NCBI GenBank assembly: GCA_027062325.1
Contig: JAMOTN010000004.1
Span: forward strand, 1-13,724
Length of the DNA stretch: 13,724 nt
Reading direction: 5' to 3'
Source of the DNA: a bacterium
GTDB taxonomy: Bacteria; JAMOTN01
Part shown: positions 11,109-13,724 of the stretch, piece by piece
How the letters are laid out: every line of letters begins with the position of its first letter
How positions within the stretch are numbered: position 1 is the first letter of the stretch
Notes under the pieces: generated by a model
What the model was told of the DNA's origin: nothing
Seen by the model: only the letters and a program-made list of their open reading frames with translations
Database searches by the model: none
Made by a program: the position numbers and the translations under genes

Positions 11109-13724
11109 TTATCTCCGCAAGTTAACCAACTCCTCTAGGATTCTATCTGAAGTGGATATGACGCGTGAATTCGCTTGGAATCCACGTTGGGCTATTATCA
11201 TATTTGAAAATTCCTCAGATAAATCAACGTTGCTCATTTCCAAAGCGCTTCCGATAATCTTACCACGTCCTCCAGTGTTTGGAATACCAATTTGTGCTAT
11301 TCCAGAGTTTGCTCCTTCAATGAAAAGAGTGTTACCTATGGATTCTAGACCTGCTGGGTTTCTAAAAATGGCCAGTGGTATCTGACCAACTTTTCTCCTG
11401 ACACCGTTGTCGTAAACCCCAGTGATTGTTCCTATTTCGTCAATTTCGAATGATTTCATCATACCCATTGAATAACCATTTTGTTGACGAGGAGTGGTTG
11501 TGGTTTCGCTTTGGAATTGAGTGACTCCAACCATATCAAGTGAAATTTCCTGCTTTGTTCCATCAGGATACGATATTGTTAAAGGAGGAACAATATTTGG
11601 AGGAGATACATTGTTTGCTGTTGCAGTTTTTGTTTGATCTAAGCGACCGTATTCGTCAAAAATCAAATATCCCCAGTTGTCAGAGATTTGCTCATTTAAT
11701 GGATCTCCTTCGTCGAATTCTGCTTTGTATATCCAGTGGTCTTTACCAATTTTTTCAAATGATACACGGAGGTTGTGCTCTCCACCTTGTCTGTCGTATA
11801 TTTTTATGTTTGTAACGTGTGTTTTTCCGGGAGTTAGGTTTATATCCATTGGTGAACCTCTACCGTTTTCAACAATTCTTACGTTCAGTCCACTTTGATC
11901 AGGAGTAGGAGATATTGCCATCTTTACCTTTTCGGTAACGTTTATTGGAGCTTCGGTTCGAATAGTTGCATTTCCTGCTTTAAGTTGATCTATTGAAAGC
12001 TTTATGTATCCGATATTTGAGTCTCCAATTGTTATCTCTTTTGAGTTTGCAGATACGTTTTCTAAACTTATAGTCATTTCTACTTCTTCATCTGTACCGC
12101 TTGTTTTTCTTATACCTTTGAACTTGTCTACAACATTGTAAGTTATATCTTTTCCAGTACCGGTAATGTTTTCGGCTGTTGTTGGGTCACCGTGACCTGT
12201 ATCTGTTGCACTAGTTGCACTACCTGTGGTTATCCAGTTATCTAAAAATCCTCCAGTGTCTCCATTTTCATTAACTGTAATAGTTGCTCCTGTTCCGCCT
12301 TCCTTTGAAAGTAAAACAAATCTTCCATTTTCTATGTAAGCATCCATTACGTCTTTAAGTTGTAATCCACTACCATTTGCATCTGTTACGCTCATCAAAG
12401 AGTTGATAAAGTCTTCAAACGTAGTAGTAGATGTGGCTCCTGTGTCAGATATGTAGAATCTATAAGTTCCTGATGAGTTTGTAATTTCGATGTATTCGTT
12501 TGTATAAGAAGTAGTGTTGACGCCAATTTCAGTGGTTGGAGAAATACTTAAAGTATTGTCACTGTAAATTTTTGCACCTTCAATTTCTGTGAATAGAACT
12601 CTGTAAACACTTGGGGTATTCAAACTACCGGAGACTTCTAAACTTATATCACTGCCTGTATAAGCTGTCTCAAGAACAAGTTGACCTTCTTCAAGTTTTG
12701 CTGTAACCATACCCGCCGTTTGATCATTTATGGCGTTGATTAAATCTCCAATGGTTTTGCAGTTTGAAGGATTAACTTTGTAAACGTATTCTCCAATACC
12801 TCTTACAGTTAAGACAAGCGGAGCTGATAAATCAGTGATACCCACATCATTTAATTTTGTATCTTCTGTCAAGTACCATGGTTGGAATGATATTGAGTTT
12901 CCATCGTTGACTGTGTCTCCGTCTGTACCAGCTCTCTTGTAAGAACCCATTACCTTAGCAGGTTCTGCTGGGTTTTCGGAGACAGTTATATTGTGAGTAC
13001 CATCTAGAAATTCTCTTTGAGCGATTACACTTGGAAGATCTCCGTCGGAAAAAGATGAATCAAATGGAGATGTTGAAGATTTGTTTGTTGCACCAGTAGA
13101 ATCCGTCAATGAAAAGTTTACATTTTTGATAACTACATTTTCTAAGTTTGGTTTCACTGTCATGTATATCTTACCGTTTCTGTACTCAAAATTTACATAG
13201 TCTTCTAATTTGTGCGCTCCGTCTGCTGTTCTAAAACCTATATTGTCTGATCCATCTGAATAATTTAGTTTTTGTAGTAATGAGGCTGGAGTTTCACCAG
13301 CAGCAATTGTTATGTAGTCACTGGACGGAGAAGTTGAATCATCATATAAATTAAAGGTCAATTCTTGATCTCCCATTTGTAAAACAACTTGACCATATAT
13401 TCTATCTCCAGCTGAGATATTGTTATTTGAATTGTCGATAGCATCGTTAATTGCTGCAATATCTCCTGATGAATTTTTAAATTCGTTGTTATTAGCTCCA
13501 ATTTCAATCCACTTGTGCCACAGATCTGCTAATGGTTCAACTTCTGTAAATCCTGCAGTGTTTCCCTCTTCAAGATATGCTTTAGCAGGTTGTCCATCTG
13601 TTCCATCTGGATCAAATTCTAAGTTTATTTGACCAGAAATTATTTTACCAGCCCAATCAGCTTGCACTATGGGTGGAATTGCAAAGTTTATTGGTTCTCC
13701 ATCAACCGTGAGGTAAACGCGCCA
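11109..13724 (-). CDS. flgE: flagellar hook protein FlgE, large form (N-terminus beyond window)
   Basis: FlgE polymerises into the hook that joins the flagellar basal body to the filament outside the cell. The frame is open from the window edge (WRVYLTVDG…, then 852 more residues) to TAA at 11109-11111, so the N-terminal D0/D1 start is missing. In visible-fragment numbering (871 residues), the C-terminal 280 or so are canonical: VTNIKIYDRQGGEHNLRVSF and DHWIYKAEF, LIFDEYGRL, LTISYPDGT, VGVTQFQSE, QNGYSMG, IDEIGTITGVYDNG, and the final SNVDLSEEFSNMIIAQRGFQ followed by ANSRVISTSDRIL. About 500 residues between the truncated start and this part are extra compared with the usual 400-500-residue hook protein. 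They include three flagellin_IN-like modules (near 100-200, 298-370 and 405-490). Low-complexity Thr/Ser/Gly stretches surround them. The gene ends at a terminator. No other flagellar gene lies in the window. Confidence 0.95.
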   Translation of the reverse strand, partial: WRVYLTVDGEPINFAIPPIVQADWAGKIISGQINLEFDPDGTDGQPAKAYLEEGNTAGFTEVEPLADLWHKWIEIGANNNEFKNSSGDIAAINDAIDNSNNNISAGDRIYGQVVLQMGDQELTFNLYDDSTSPSSDYITIAAGETPASLLQKLNYSDGSDNIGFRTADGAHKLEDYVNFEYRNGKIYMTVKPNLENVVIKNVNFSLTDSTGATNKSSTSPFDSSFSDGDLPSVIAQREFLDGTHNITVSENPAEPAKVMGSYKRAGTDGDTVNDGNSISFQPWYLTEDTKLNDVGITDLSAPLVLTVRGIGEYVYKVNPSNCKTIGDLINAINDQTAGMVTAKLEEGQLVLETAYTGSDISLEVSGSLNTPSVYRVLFTEIEGAKIYSDNTLSISPTTEIGVNTTSYTNEYIEITNSSGTYRFYISDTGATSTTTFEDFINSLMSVTDANGSGLQLKDVMDAYIENGRFVLLSKEGGTGATITVNENGDTGGFLDNWITTGSATSATDTGHGDPTTAENITGTGKDITYNVVDKFKGIRKTSGTDEEVEMTISLENVSANSKEITIGDSNIGYIKLSIDQLKAGNATIRTEAPINVTEKVKMAISPTPDQSGLNVRIVENGRGSPMDINLTPGKTHVTNIKIYDRQGGEHNLRVSFEKIGKDHWIYKAEFDEGDPLNEQISDNWGYLIFDEYGRLDQTKTATANNVSPPNIVPPLTISYPDGTKQEISLDMVGVTQFQSETTTTPRQQNGYSMGMMKSFEIDEIGTITGVYDNGVRRKVGQIPLAIFRNPAGLESIGNTLFIEGANSGIAQIGIPNTGGRGKIIGSALEMSNVDLSEEFSNMIIAQRGFQANSRVISTSDRILEELVNLRR

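Noticed and set aside
11540-11898. Plus-strand ORFs opposite the FlgE C-terminal region
   Set aside because: They are shadows of conserved flgE coding sequence and have no start signals.
1-13724. CRISPR arrays, insertion sequences, tRNA or rRNA genes
   Set aside because: No regularly spaced direct repeats, transposase-like ORFs, terminal inverted repeats or cloverleaf-like sequences were seen.

Overview
The window is A+T-rich bacterial DNA with compact gene spacing, strong GGAGG-type ribosome binding sites and frequent GTG/TTG starts. Its content (bacterial microcompartment vertex proteins with pentose-phosphate enzymes, an aldehyde:ferredoxin-oxidoreductase-like protein, an archaeal-type class III aminotransferase and a flagellar hook protein) points to a flagellated anaerobic fermenter, possibly thermophilic. 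Thermotogota, Atribacterota, Synergistota or a deep Firmicute would all fit. The sequence alone does not decide, and no rRNA or tRNA is present.

Layout. (1) 1-469, plus strand: the 3' end of a gene that may encode a clostripain-like protease. Its stop codon abuts the stop of the next, convergent operon. (2) 4484-470, minus strand: a five-gene operon with overlapping ends, in the order RpiB-like isomerase, BMC vertex protein 1, BMC vertex protein 2, DeoC aldolase, then a protein that joins a truncated DeoC-like domain to an aldehyde ferredoxin oxidoreductase (AOR)-like domain. This looks like a sugar-phosphate-utilising (SPU-type) microcompartment module and is the most interesting part of the window. 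RpiB and DeoC both carry extra non-catalytic segments that suit enzyme encapsulation. (3) 4614-6685, plus strand: a divergent pair, an ETF-beta-like protein without an ETF-alpha neighbour and a class III PLP aminotransferase, ending at a hairpin terminator. (4) 6842-7715, plus strand: a YjbQ-family protein and a small exported or membrane-anchored protein, closed by a strong terminator. (5) 8758-7790, minus strand: a secreted helical protein of unknown function. (6) 10954-8856, minus strand: a LysM/M23 cell-wall endopeptidase, an unknown cytoplasmic protein and a small PilN-like single-span membrane protein, behind a possible sigma-28 (FliA)-type promoter. (7) 13724-11109, minus strand: an unusually large FlgE hook protein, truncated by the window edge, with its terminator.

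How the parts may work together. In region 2, DeoC would split 2-deoxyribose-5-phosphate to acetaldehyde and glyceraldehyde-3-phosphate inside a protein shell whose pentameric vertices are the two EutN/CcmL proteins. The RpiB-like enzyme would act on a related sugar phosphate. The terminal DeoC/AOR hybrid keeps the four [4Fe-4S] cysteines of AOR but has lost part of the pterin-binding framework. It is therefore either a divergent aldehyde-oxidising or electron-transfer component, or a non-catalytic relative. No hexameric shell protein (BMC-H/T), CoA-dependent aldehyde dehydrogenase or phosphotransacylase lies in the window, so the rest of the compartment must be encoded elsewhere. Regions 6 and 7 belong to cell-envelope and motility functions. 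No stretch longer than 300 bases lacks a gene, and no insertion sequence, CRISPR array or RNA gene was seen.
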